Source: CAZEAN01 sp964510225 (lineage in GTDB: Bacteria; Planctomycetota; Planctomycetia; Isosphaerales; Isosphaeraceae). Taken from it: a DNA stretch of 64,000 nt. Under the pieces are notes generated by a model, which was not told the origin of the DNA, searched no databases, and worked only from the letters and a program-made list of their open reading frames with translations. Made by a program: the position numbers and the translations under genes. This document shows, in pieces, positions 27,401 to 34,361 of this stretch. The number at the start of each line of letters is the position of its first letter. Position 1 is the first letter of the stretch. Location: the NCBI GenBank assembly GCA_964510225.1, contig CAZEAN010000002.1:1-64000 (forward strand), given 5' to 3'.

Positions 27401-28730
27401 GGAGCTGATCACGAAGGAAGCTGAACGGGATGAGCTTGATGTACCGGGGAATCTAACACTGCACGAGATCTTAACGAGGTTGTTCCAGCATCGAGTGGAA
27501 CGGATTGATGCCCTCCAGATCAGCAAAGAAGACGATGCCACGCTCGAAAGTTGGCGCAAAGATGTGATCACAAGACTACCGATCGGTGAAGTGACCTTCC
27601 AAAGATCCTATAATCTCCCCTCTCCAGCATGCGATTTGATCATTGTTGATGATAAAAATGCCGAGCCGTCTGATCCCGTGCTTTGGATTGCTTATGAAAA
27701 TGGTTCGGTGCAGCGTCACCAATTGCCTCCTGGTTTCTCTTCCGATCTTCCGAAGGGTACTCCGATACCGCTACCCAAAGCCTCTGGATCTAGCAAACCA
27801 GCGAAACTTCAGCGCGTTGTTGCTGGCACGAGCGTTACTAATGGTACAGTAATGCCAGGTTTCGCGCTGGCATCGCTATCAGTTACCAATGATCAAAACG
27901 CTCGGAATCAGTCAGTAAGTACCGAAATATGGCATGAGAAGGTGGATCAAAATGGCAAGTTTATACTCAGCAAGCAAGGCACACTAAATGGTTCACTCAC
28001 CCAACTAGTTTCGAGCGAGAACGGTATTGTGGTCGCGGTGGTGGACCACTCGAACCGGAGACCGGGTTCGGGTTCATCGCTTGGACTAGGTGGTGACCTC
28101 TCCAAGAATGACTCAATCAACGGTTGGGTCCTCGAAGAATACAGACCGGGTCGTGACGAACGGGGATCTTGGAAGACGAATTGTGTTGCGATTACTCCAG
28201 ACGGTGCTTGGCTGGCGATTGGGTATAGAAAGAAATTAGTAAAGATTCGTCCGCTTTCTCGTCCTGCTGAAAATCTGCCGGAGATGGAACTCTCCAAGAT
28301 CAAAGGAAGACAAATTCAAGGTGTTGGGTTTGTTGGCGATTCGAAGGCCAACCGCATGCTACTCGTAGCAAGTGACACATCGATTCAATTACATGGGATC
28401 GATTGGGAGACGTTTACCGTAGCGGAGGAGCATTCGTTCCAGGCCAGCTTGGGGGATATCGAACAACTCACGGTCGACCCGACGGGACAGTTTTTTGCTG
28501 TCGGACGGAAGAAAGGACTTGTCGAGCTTTGGGGCTTCCACAGAGAAGAACAACCGGGAGACACTCGTAGCATCCCGGCTCCGGTCTACCTCCTCAGCCT
28601 TAAAGCAGACGGAGAGGTCCAAAGGATGCAGTTTGACCTATCCGGGAAGTATCTGATGGTCGGAGTGAGTGGCAACGATCCTCCGAAGCAAAAAATGATC
28701 AGCAAGATAACCGTTTGGGAGCTTCGATGA
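24435..28730 (+). CDS. GAP1-like protein with membrane helix and beta-propeller, cluster gene 8
   Basis: 1431 aa, the largest product here. The N-terminus RIEQVFVTHCLKAESVLRQAGYSVRAASTDD matches the start of GAP1-N2 (GTPase-associated protein 1) domains. The following 600 residues (FLLATEEQG..., LIYAIARLLPPSVTKGMTFSTYE) fit GAP1-N/M. One membrane helix lies at about 857-880 (LLRLILFTAAGLILGVIVGGVV). A coiled coil (LRKTEQSLRVQTTREEEVAQL) follows. The last 370 residues have WD40/propeller-like blades (VAITPDGAWLAIGYRKKL, LTVDPTGQFFAVGRKKGLVELWG, FDLSGKYLMVGVSG). GAP1 proteins are known by association with TRAFAC GTPases, and such a gene lies two genes upstream. GGAG eight bases before the ATG at 24435 favours it over the ATG at 24411. 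Confidence 0.78.
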   Translation: MAALPGQRSSNRISKGRIEQVFVTHCLKAESVLRQAGYSVRAASTDDEKLLRVALDLPGLQVPLSTGATPLDVDQAPRRLALQKTEDGQALLTCTSYLPFDSSSPPRPHSYFSHTLQLDQLDPLEAIRSWGADGWVSTYDSGAPLRLPSLDQIPEQGLLNDDVLSQFLADQPQPVTQQLATTYLPERFLNDPERRRRLVAQALHGFLLATEEQGTRSRLTIQAEPGVVALLIYAIARLLPPSVTKGMTFSTYEAAHATLRSATNTICGTYQSNLQRGLESSYLERLGFGIDTSLNVVSTALRDRRCNELVQLAVQQDWATIALVHDHWQRANLPLKIQIGELPFLQIDYSRATRDQLDPQHARSATWSALKEDPVIIERIWPRLFQLRHQPDLVQLYQEVYDREPHLATIRSACVKEIRKGSTSQWSLEWTLLKSIVPNDRRRLLEQLMSVLAEVDPQSTGNNPPAFEIRLGLLHELNGLKPHDDTLVQRHQWLLTVQDGDELNQLVSTSLPENWIVWGLISAVDAAGIDPIDVINELPSGSDRQRIFCDQLTYAPNRLEAIDRLLGVDDQKSYGLLIDLLDNSVEFDGEQLERLLTNHLIADPERVADWINETRFNRLAAALTPGSELIRRLWNQLAGLMNENALVGGRREQRPFRIASSAIEQLGAEVLPSSVREIVQSWVLLFRHLDQPGLGSQQGWNHHESLSRACDVCEIGSRSDLLVRVLKSRLGESPSGALSSRERDRFHATVAGFSAQGDLVNIFRRLIKTVNNEGIPTATRIDLLVSFLEQELPSGTERLDLARSYEKHLPPEVVQQIEQAVRQERKQAAAEASVVTLRERSSTSQQYQYSSDHHSSLLRLILFTAAGLILGVIVGGVVISIPVRNDLRKTEQSLRVQTTREEEVAQLAQNLQGAVRESQENPRQPSIDIGMLNEAIEPYRQEHDRASESTGMLVAFVDALVAQDRTRQQNMATGSSKVEDLESMLSRLRELITKEAERDELDVPGNLTLHEILTRLFQHRVERIDALQISKEDDATLESWRKDVITRLPIGEVTFQRSYNLPSPACDLIIVDDKNAEPSDPVLWIAYENGSVQRHQLPPGFSSDLPKGTPIPLPKASGSSKPAKLQRVVAGTSVTNGTVMPGFALASLSVTNDQNARNQSVSTEIWHEKVDQNGKFILSKQGTLNGSLTQLVSSENGIVVAVVDHSNRRPGSGSSLGLGGDLSKNDSINGWVLEEYRPGRDERGSWKTNCVAITPDGAWLAIGYRKKLVKIRPLSRPAENLPEMELSKIKGRQIQGVGFVGDSKANRMLLVASDTSIQLHGIDWETFTVAEEHSFQASLGDIEQLTVDPTGQFFAVGRKKGLVELWGFHREEQPGDTRSIPAPVYLLSLKADGEVQRMQFDLSGKYLMVGVSGNDPPKQKMISKITVWELR

Positions 28731-28962
28731 ACATGAATTCAAAACAAAAAGTATTTCTGTCAACGCAATGTTTGGCACTATTCTTGGAGAGTGTTGTGTC
28801 TGGTTCAATCAAGAGGCGGATACCCTGTGCGTTGATGAGTGTCCTTGTTTCATGCCTGGCACGTCCACATAATAATGATAAGTTCCGTAGCAACGATCGA
28901 TCATAATGCTCAGGTCTCGTCGCGATCTCTTACCCGTTCGGACTCAGTTGAAAGGATCCACG

Positions 28963-29847
28963 ATGTCAATCATCACCGAATACCAACAGCGGGTCACCCG
29001 CGCGAACCCAGGCTGTATCATCTTCCTTTTGGATCACTCCTACTCGATGACCGAAGGGCTTGCCGGGACACCTCGGCCGAAGTGTGAAGCGATGTCGATG
29101 GCGATCAACCGGTTCTTAAGTGAGTTGATCATTAAGTGCGAAAAAGGGGAAGATCTTCCCTATAACTACTTCGATATCGGTGTTATTGCTTACACGACTG
29201 ACAAGAGTGGAACTCCAATTATTGGCCCCGCATTGCACAATGCGCTCTCAGGTCGTGATCTGGTAAGTGTTGTGGAGCTTTACGAGAATCCGCTCGATAT
29301 CGAACGACGGACTCGGAAGGAAGATGACGGCGCCGGTGGGTTGATCGATATCGAATTCGACTTCCCTGTCTGGTATAAGGAACCTCACGAAGACACGATG
29401 GCGGGAACGCCGATGTGTGGTGCCCTCGATTATTGTCACCAGATTCTCCAAGTCTGGTGTGATGAACATCCCGGCAGCTTCCCTCCTGTTGTGATTCACT
29501 TAACTGATGGGGAGTCGACCGATGGTGATCCCGAAGCATCGTCGGAAGCACTCCGGTCCCTCTGTACAGATGATGGCGGGTTGCTCTTGTTCAACTGCCA
29601 CCTCTCGACCAGTTCAGAGCCTGGAATCGTATTTCCAACCGCTGAGGGTGAGTTGCCTGATGAATTCGGACGCCTCTTGTTCCGAATGTCGAGCACTCTG
29701 CCAAGTTCGATGACGAAACTGGCCGAAGAACAGTCAATTGCGGCACCTTCAGGAGCCCGAGGAATGGTCTTCAACGCAGACGGCGCTCAGATGCTGATGC
29801 TAATCAGTGTCGGAACCGTCATTGCCGACCAACGGAACTTACGTTAA
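28963..29847 (+). CDS. Cytoplasmic vWA protein (TerY-like), cluster gene 9
   Basis: 294 aa, no signal or membrane helix. The vWA metal-ion site is intact: D-H-S-Y-S near residues 24-28 (IIFLLDHSYSM), the Thr in AGTPMCGAL near 147, and the Asp in IHLTDGESTDGD near 183. The remainder, including VIAYTTDKSG, follows the TerY/vWA pattern. In TerY-P triads a vWA protein works with a PP2C phosphatase and a kinase; both are encoded in this cluster. AAAGGA seven bases before the ATG at 28963 fixes the start and rejects the 19 extra codons upstream. A 232-base AT-rich gap precedes it, so it may have its own promoter. Confidence 0.9.
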   Translation: MSIITEYQQRVTRANPGCIIFLLDHSYSMTEGLAGTPRPKCEAMSMAINRFLSELIIKCEKGEDLPYNYFDIGVIAYTTDKSGTPIIGPALHNALSGRDLVSVVELYENPLDIERRTRKEDDGAGGLIDIEFDFPVWYKEPHEDTMAGTPMCGALDYCHQILQVWCDEHPGSFPPVVIHLTDGESTDGDPEASSEALRSLCTDDGGLLLFNCHLSTSSEPGIVFPTAEGELPDEFGRLLFRMSSTLPSSMTKLAEEQSIAAPSGARGMVFNADGAQMLMLISVGTVIADQRNLR

Positions 29848-30021
29848 GTGAGCTAACTGACTCGATCTGCTCGAATCATCGCCTCGATCCAAGCAACACA
29901 CGACGCCGGTCTCTGATCCAGCATCGATCGGTTGAGATCATGGGTTAGAGCCGGTAGGAAGTTGGTCGAAACGGTGTTGTTCTGGGGATTCGAAGCATCG
30001 AACGATCGAGAGGGGGCCTCT

Positions 30022-31617
30022 GTGTCTGATCCGACAACCGAGACGTCGCGTGAGAGTTGCGTACTTGGCTTACTCCAATGTTCGACCTCGATGAATGAAC
30101 GGATCGATGGTGATTGGTCGGCGACGAAACTCCAGGCGGGTAGCCTTTTTTATGAGTTTTTGATCGACCTGATGCTCAAGCGCTACAAGCGGATGGAGAG
30201 GATCCCGGCTATCGACCTTGCCATCGTCGGGTTCGCAGTCGGCACCGATGGAGAGAGCCTTGTTCGTGGCTTCTTGCCGGGAGTTTCGCCGGACTGGCCT
30301 TGGCAATCACTCGATCAGCTCGCTCGGATCCCGGTGAGGCGTCGCGAGAACGGGCCGCAGCGTTGGATCGCCCCCCGGACCATCGGGGAATCCTCCGATG
30401 CCGTTGCGTTACGTTTGGCAAACCGCTGGATCGTCCGATGGCTCGAAGAGTACCCGGATTCTGGCCCTCCGATCGTAATTCACTGCGGTGACCTCAGAGA
30501 CAACAGTGAAGAAACGGACCGAAGTCGTCGCTCACTTCAGGCAATCGTCAATGCCGCCGGTGACCCGTTAAAGCTTGTTCATGTTGTCTTTCGGGAAGGA
30601 TCACAGAAATGCTTAGGACAGCCACCGGTCGATCTTGACCTTACCGAACTCTGGCGGCGGAGCCCGATCTTTCCCCCGGCGCGGCCGACCGAACCGATTC
30701 GTGATGTCAATCGGCGTGCACTGACCGTCAACACCTGGCCGCGTCGGAGTGTGGTGGAATTGATCCCGTCACTCTCCACTGAGCCAGCTTTAGTCGATCC
30801 TCCAGCAACAATGGCGACCGATGTTGATTTGCCAACTACCGAAGCCCGAACCGACGTTCGTTGGTTAACGCTTCCCAAAAGCGGGAACTCGATCGACCAA
30901 TGGGAAGATGCGTTCTGTGTCGATGACGAATCGAGCACGTTTGCGATTGCCGATGGCGCCAGTTCCGGAATCTTTGTGAAGCTCTGGGCCTCACTCCTGG
31001 TAGAGCGATTCGTCGAGAAACGACCGCACCTCGGTTCTGTGACCGAGACCGCACATTGGATCCAAGGATGTCGATCAGAGTGGAAGTCGACGATTGATTA
31101 CGCAACACTTGATTACTTTAAACGCACCAAGGTAGATCGGATTGGAGGTGCTGCGACCTTTCTCTCGCTCCAGCTTGGCGGCAAGGATCCCTCGGAGCAT
31201 CAGTCGGCAGAGTCGATTCCCTGGGTTGCACATGCGGTGGGGGATTGCTGCCTCTTCTTGGTTCGTGATGGTCGGCTTCATCTCAGCTTCCCGATTGCGG
31301 AGCCGGCAGATTTCGGCTCGGCTCCCTCCTTGCTCCGAACGATCCCGGGTGGTGGTCCCTGCCCGGTTCATGCGAAGGGAGTCTGCCAAGCCGGCGATCT
31401 GTTCCTCCTCGCCACCGACGCTGTTGCTGAGTGGCTCCTTAAGAAGGTCGCAAGCGGTGATGGTCCTGATTGGGGAGGCTACTGGTCGCTCGAATCACTC
31501 GATTGGGAAGGCTGGATCAGTGAACTTCGGGACGCCCACGAGATTGTTGACGATGACTGCACGTTGATGATGATCCGTGTCTTGGGTAGGTCGAGAGATG
31601 ATCTTCGATCGCAGTAG
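30022..31617 (+). CDS. vWA-PP2C fusion phosphatase, cluster gene 10
   Basis: 531 aa. The N-terminal 220 residues are a vWA-like domain with a degenerate metal site: ESCVLGLLQCSTSM has Gln19 where Asp is expected (Q-C-S-T-S). After a proline-rich linker, a PP2C phosphatase spans about 285-525: WEDAFCVDD near 294, IADGASSGIF near 311, AVGDCCLFLVRDG near 406, LLATDAVAEWLL near 465 and DDDCTLMMIRV near 510. The metal-binding Asp residues are kept, so activity on phosphoproteins is likely. The kinase-like gene 7 is the natural counterpart. The GTG at 30022 has AGGGGG five bases upstream and starts a sensible domain. The open frame upstream begins only with a TTG and has no support. Confidence 0.88.
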   Translation: MSDPTTETSRESCVLGLLQCSTSMNERIDGDWSATKLQAGSLFYEFLIDLMLKRYKRMERIPAIDLAIVGFAVGTDGESLVRGFLPGVSPDWPWQSLDQLARIPVRRRENGPQRWIAPRTIGESSDAVALRLANRWIVRWLEEYPDSGPPIVIHCGDLRDNSEETDRSRRSLQAIVNAAGDPLKLVHVVFREGSQKCLGQPPVDLDLTELWRRSPIFPPARPTEPIRDVNRRALTVNTWPRRSVVELIPSLSTEPALVDPPATMATDVDLPTTEARTDVRWLTLPKSGNSIDQWEDAFCVDDESSTFAIADGASSGIFVKLWASLLVERFVEKRPHLGSVTETAHWIQGCRSEWKSTIDYATLDYFKRTKVDRIGGAATFLSLQLGGKDPSEHQSAESIPWVAHAVGDCCLFLVRDGRLHLSFPIAEPADFGSAPSLLRTIPGGGPCPVHAKGVCQAGDLFLLATDAVAEWLLKKVASGDGPDWGGYWSLESLDWEGWISELRDAHEIVDDDCTLMMIRVLGRSRDDLRSQ

Positions 31618-32018
31618 AGGAGATCGATCCACTCGTTTACAGCACCTAGCTTCAGAAAATGTAGAATCTATATTCTGGAATATCAAACGTGCTTGTTTGA
31701 AAGTATTAGTTGTTTGTTGTGCGATTGTTTGTCAGTCAATAAAGTTTTCATGTTTCAGAATAAAATAATCAAAACGTGTCTTCTAAGGGATATTCTAGGC
31801 GGTGTTCTCGACCATTTTGAGAAGCCCTGGGAGTAGTTAAGATGGAATCTACCGCAACGTAGCGGATCTCATCCTTCTACAATTAAGGAGGATGAAGCCG
31901 AGGAACAGTTTTCGGTCTTGAACGCTCGATGGACTACTGACTTTATTTCGAGTGCTCAGAATGTCCAAGAGCCAAAAGCTTAAGCTTCAGACCTCTCAAA
32001 TACTGGGTGTCAATCAAC
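31618..32018. other. Intergenic region after the cluster
   Basis: 401 bases, noticeably AT-rich around 31660-31780 (runs such as AATAAAATAATC). It separates the ten-gene cluster from the selenoprotein candidate. I found no gene and no convincing terminator. A purine-rich AAGGAGG near 31886 is followed directly by an ATG whose frame closes after nine codons, which I do not call. Confidence 0.45.
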
Positions 32019-33194
32019 ATGAAACTGGTAGGGCAAACAATGGCACGAATGCTCCTCGGAGCACTTGTGTTGCTCAGCCTTGATGGTGCTGCGTGGGGTG
32101 AAGAACTGACGGAGTCTGAATTCCGTCGTCTTCACCAAGAGCTTCAACCCAACGCTGATGAAGCCTGGCGAACGATCCCTTGGAAGATCAACCTTCTTGA
32201 TGCCCAACGGGCTGCCGCACAGGAGGGAAAGCCAATCTTCATCTGGGCGATGGATGGGCATCCGTTGGGCTGTACCTGAAACAACGGAGTGCTCGACCGT
32301 GCGTCGACTTTCGCCGATCCCGAAATCGTTTCTCTTTTGAAAACCCGTTTCATCCCTGTTGCGATTGACCAGGCGTATCAGCGACGCCAGCAAGACACGG
32401 AGGGTGAGTTCTATCGCAAGATCGCGGGTCAAGGACCGCGAAGTGATTTCCAAGGCACAACACAAGGTTTCTACATTGCCACTGCTGGTGGCGACCTCCT
32501 CCTCTACAACAACAATCGCGATCCACTCAAGGTCCGGCGGTTAATGAAGGAAAGGCTGGAGCAGTTCAACACAAGTTCAGCCGCCAGCACGCGTGTAGAA
32601 TCGATTTCGGCTGAGGCAATCGATCCTCGCTATAACGTTGAACCGCCTGAAGGAGGTCTGGTCGTCCGAGTTCGCGCCAAGGTGCTCGATGGTTACGAAC
32701 CGACAACAGACCGTTGGCGAGCGATCTTCCAGCAGTCGTTGTCTCGTGACAACCTCTGGATTACGGCGGCTGAGCACAAGGCCTTGGTTGAGGGCGAGGT
32801 TCTCGAGAGCCTGCAACAACGGTTAGCACGGTTCCACTTGGTCGACAACACACGGGGCGAACCCCCGATGTGGACCGAAGATGAGATTCGCTCAATGCAA
32901 CTTCAACTCGACGAGGAGGGTCGGCTCAGGGGTAGTGTCCACCTCGAAACCAAGCGCGGCGATCGAGGATATGTCGCGGAGCTACTCGGTGAGTTGAAAA
33001 CCGAGGACAGTAAGGTAGTCCGTCTCGACCTTGTTGTTCTCGGTGAGTTCTGGGGAGAAGGTCGCTTCACGCGAGGTGCACCCGAAGGAAAGTTCCCTCT
33101 CGCGATTTCCTTCACACTAGCTGACGGTACTGATGTCGCGGACCAGATCCCACCCCAGGGATCTCGTGGTTGGTTGCCGAGCTACATCAGGTAA
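32019..33194 (+). CDS. Probable selenoprotein: secreted thioredoxin-like protein with in-frame TGA (Sec)
   Basis: 391 codons read through one TGA at 32277-32279 (codon 87). The first part has a signal peptide (MLLGALVLLSLDGAAWG) and a thioredoxin-like strand GKPIFIWAMDGHPLGCT. The TGA follows as Cys-Thr-Sec, then NNGVLDRASTFADPEIVSLLKTRFIPVAID continues without any shift in frame. This last stretch matches thioredoxin_7-like proteins (TFxDPEV...FVPVxxD), so the TGA sits in the redox motif. A stem-loop at 32286-32311 has the size and spacing of a bacterial SECIS. The C-terminal half is unassigned and includes the segment GSVHLETKRGD. Read conventionally it would be two fragments, the second lacking a signal peptide and ribosome site. 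A nonsense mutation is the alternative. Start may be ATG 32019 or 32040. Confidence 0.75.
32286..32311 (+). promoter_or_regulatory. Candidate bacterial SECIS stem-loop
   Basis: TCGAC (32293-32297) and GTCGA (32303-32307) pair around the loop CGTGC. Below a three-base bulge, GGAG (32286-32289) pairs with CTTT (32308-32311) using wobbles. The apical loop begins 18 bases after the TGA, inside the window used by bacterial SelB, and contains GU. The structure was drawn by eye. Confidence 0.5.
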
Positions 33195-33332
33195 CGATTG
33201 ATGATCGTCGGTGATCCAGGCGAGAGTTGCTGTACTGTTGCCTGGATCAAGGAATCGTTTCAGTTGGTCAACACTGATTGGGTCTCTGTGACACTCAATC
33301 TCCACCCAGTTCTACCAAGATGGATCACTACA

Positions 33333-34334
33333 ATGGCAATGGGATTCAGGCTACTCGCGATCGCACTTTTCCTCACCCTCTCCTGCACGGTGGTGTGGGC
33401 AACGGATGAAGCGCCGGTCCAGGTCTTCGTGCTGGCAGGCCAGTCAAATATGCAAGGGCACGGTGCACTCAAGACGATCGACTACTTGGGTGAGGATGAG
33501 GAATACGGACACTTACTCAAGTTGCTGAAGAATGAGGACGGTTCCTGGGTGAGCCGGGACGATGTTTCGATCTACTATCAACGCAATCCGGAGACTCTCA
33601 GGAAAGGACCGTTGACGGTTGGGTACGGCGCCAATGATGAGAAGATCGGCCCCGAACTCATGTTCGGCCAAGTCATCGGCACCCGGCTCGAACAACCGGT
33701 ACTCCTGATCAAGACCGCCTGGGGTGGTCGAAGCTTGGCGGAGGATTTTCGACCACCGAGTGCTGAAGGTGAGACGGGGCCTTCCTACACCGAGATGATC
33801 GAGACGGTCCGAGACGTTCTCAATAATCGGGAGGCACTCTTTCCCGATTGGCAGGATCGCAACTTCGAACTCGCTGGCTTTGTGTGGTTCCAGGGCTGGA
33901 ATGACATGATCAATGCCGACCGAGTCGCACAGTATGAAGATAACCTTGTCCATCTAATCAAAGACGTCCGACAGGACCTCAACGCTCCTAACCTTCCATT
34001 CGTCGTCGGAGAGTTGGGTGTGGGTGGTTCAAGCTCAGCAGAAAAGAATCCTCGGATGGCTGGAATTCGAAAAGCTCAAGCTGCCCCTGCTTCACTTCCC
34101 GAGTTCGCTGGTACAGTGTCGTGTGTCGCAACGTCCAGGTACTGGGACCAAAAGGCCAACGATTTCTTGGACAAACACTGGGTTAACCGGAAGTGGTCCA
34201 GCGAAGAGGCAAAGCAAGAGTTCGAGCGGATGGGAAGTCAACCCCCCTACCATTATCTTGGTAGTGGCAAAATCTACTCTTTGATCGGTTACGGTTTTGC
34301 CGAAGCGATGCTCGATTTGCTCCAGAGTCCTTGA
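33333..34334 (+). CDS. Secreted SGNH-type carbohydrate esterase (sialate O-acetylesterase-like)
   Basis: 333 aa with a signal peptide (LLAIALFLTLSCTVVWA). The first block VQVFVLAGQSNMQGHG holds the catalytic Ser of the SASA/DUF303 esterase family (G-Q-S-N-M). LLIKTAWGGRSL gives the oxyanion Gly block and GFVWFQGWNDM the Asn block. These enzymes remove acetyl groups from sugars or polysaccharides outside the cytoplasm. The catalytic His-containing block is less clear; candidate His residues are near the C-terminus (DKHWVNRKWS, PPYHYLGSGKIY). The ATG at 33333 begins the signal peptide. A longer open frame upstream to 33198 adds residues that would bury it. A convergent sulfatase gene ends 27 bases downstream. 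Confidence 0.88.
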   Translation: MAMGFRLLAIALFLTLSCTVVWATDEAPVQVFVLAGQSNMQGHGALKTIDYLGEDEEYGHLLKLLKNEDGSWVSRDDVSIYYQRNPETLRKGPLTVGYGANDEKIGPELMFGQVIGTRLEQPVLLIKTAWGGRSLAEDFRPPSAEGETGPSYTEMIETVRDVLNNREALFPDWQDRNFELAGFVWFQGWNDMINADRVAQYEDNLVHLIKDVRQDLNAPNLPFVVGELGVGGSSSAEKNPRMAGIRKAQAAPASLPEFAGTVSCVATSRYWDQKANDFLDKHWVNRKWSSEEAKQEFERMGSQPPYHYLGSGKIYSLIGYGFAEAMLDLLQSP

Positions 34335-34361
34335 TGAAGTTTCAAACCGATACCAATCCGT

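Noticed and set aside
28727..28906. 59-codon frame whose ATG overlaps the stop of the GAP1-like gene
   Set aside because: The ATGA overlap is suggestive, but the product is Ser/Arg/Cys-rich without domain or signal, and the region is AT-rich as expected of a promoter for the next vWA gene.
31883..31920. AAGGAGG followed by ATG as a leader peptide
   Set aside because: The Shine-Dalgarno-like run abuts the ATG with no spacing and the frame ends after nine codons.
32277..32279. TGA read as a simple nonsense mutation creating a pseudogene
   Set aside because: It is the only interruption, it is TGA rather than TAA/TAG, it sits beside the redox Cys, and the downstream frame is intact. Selenocysteine is the better reading, although decay is not excluded.
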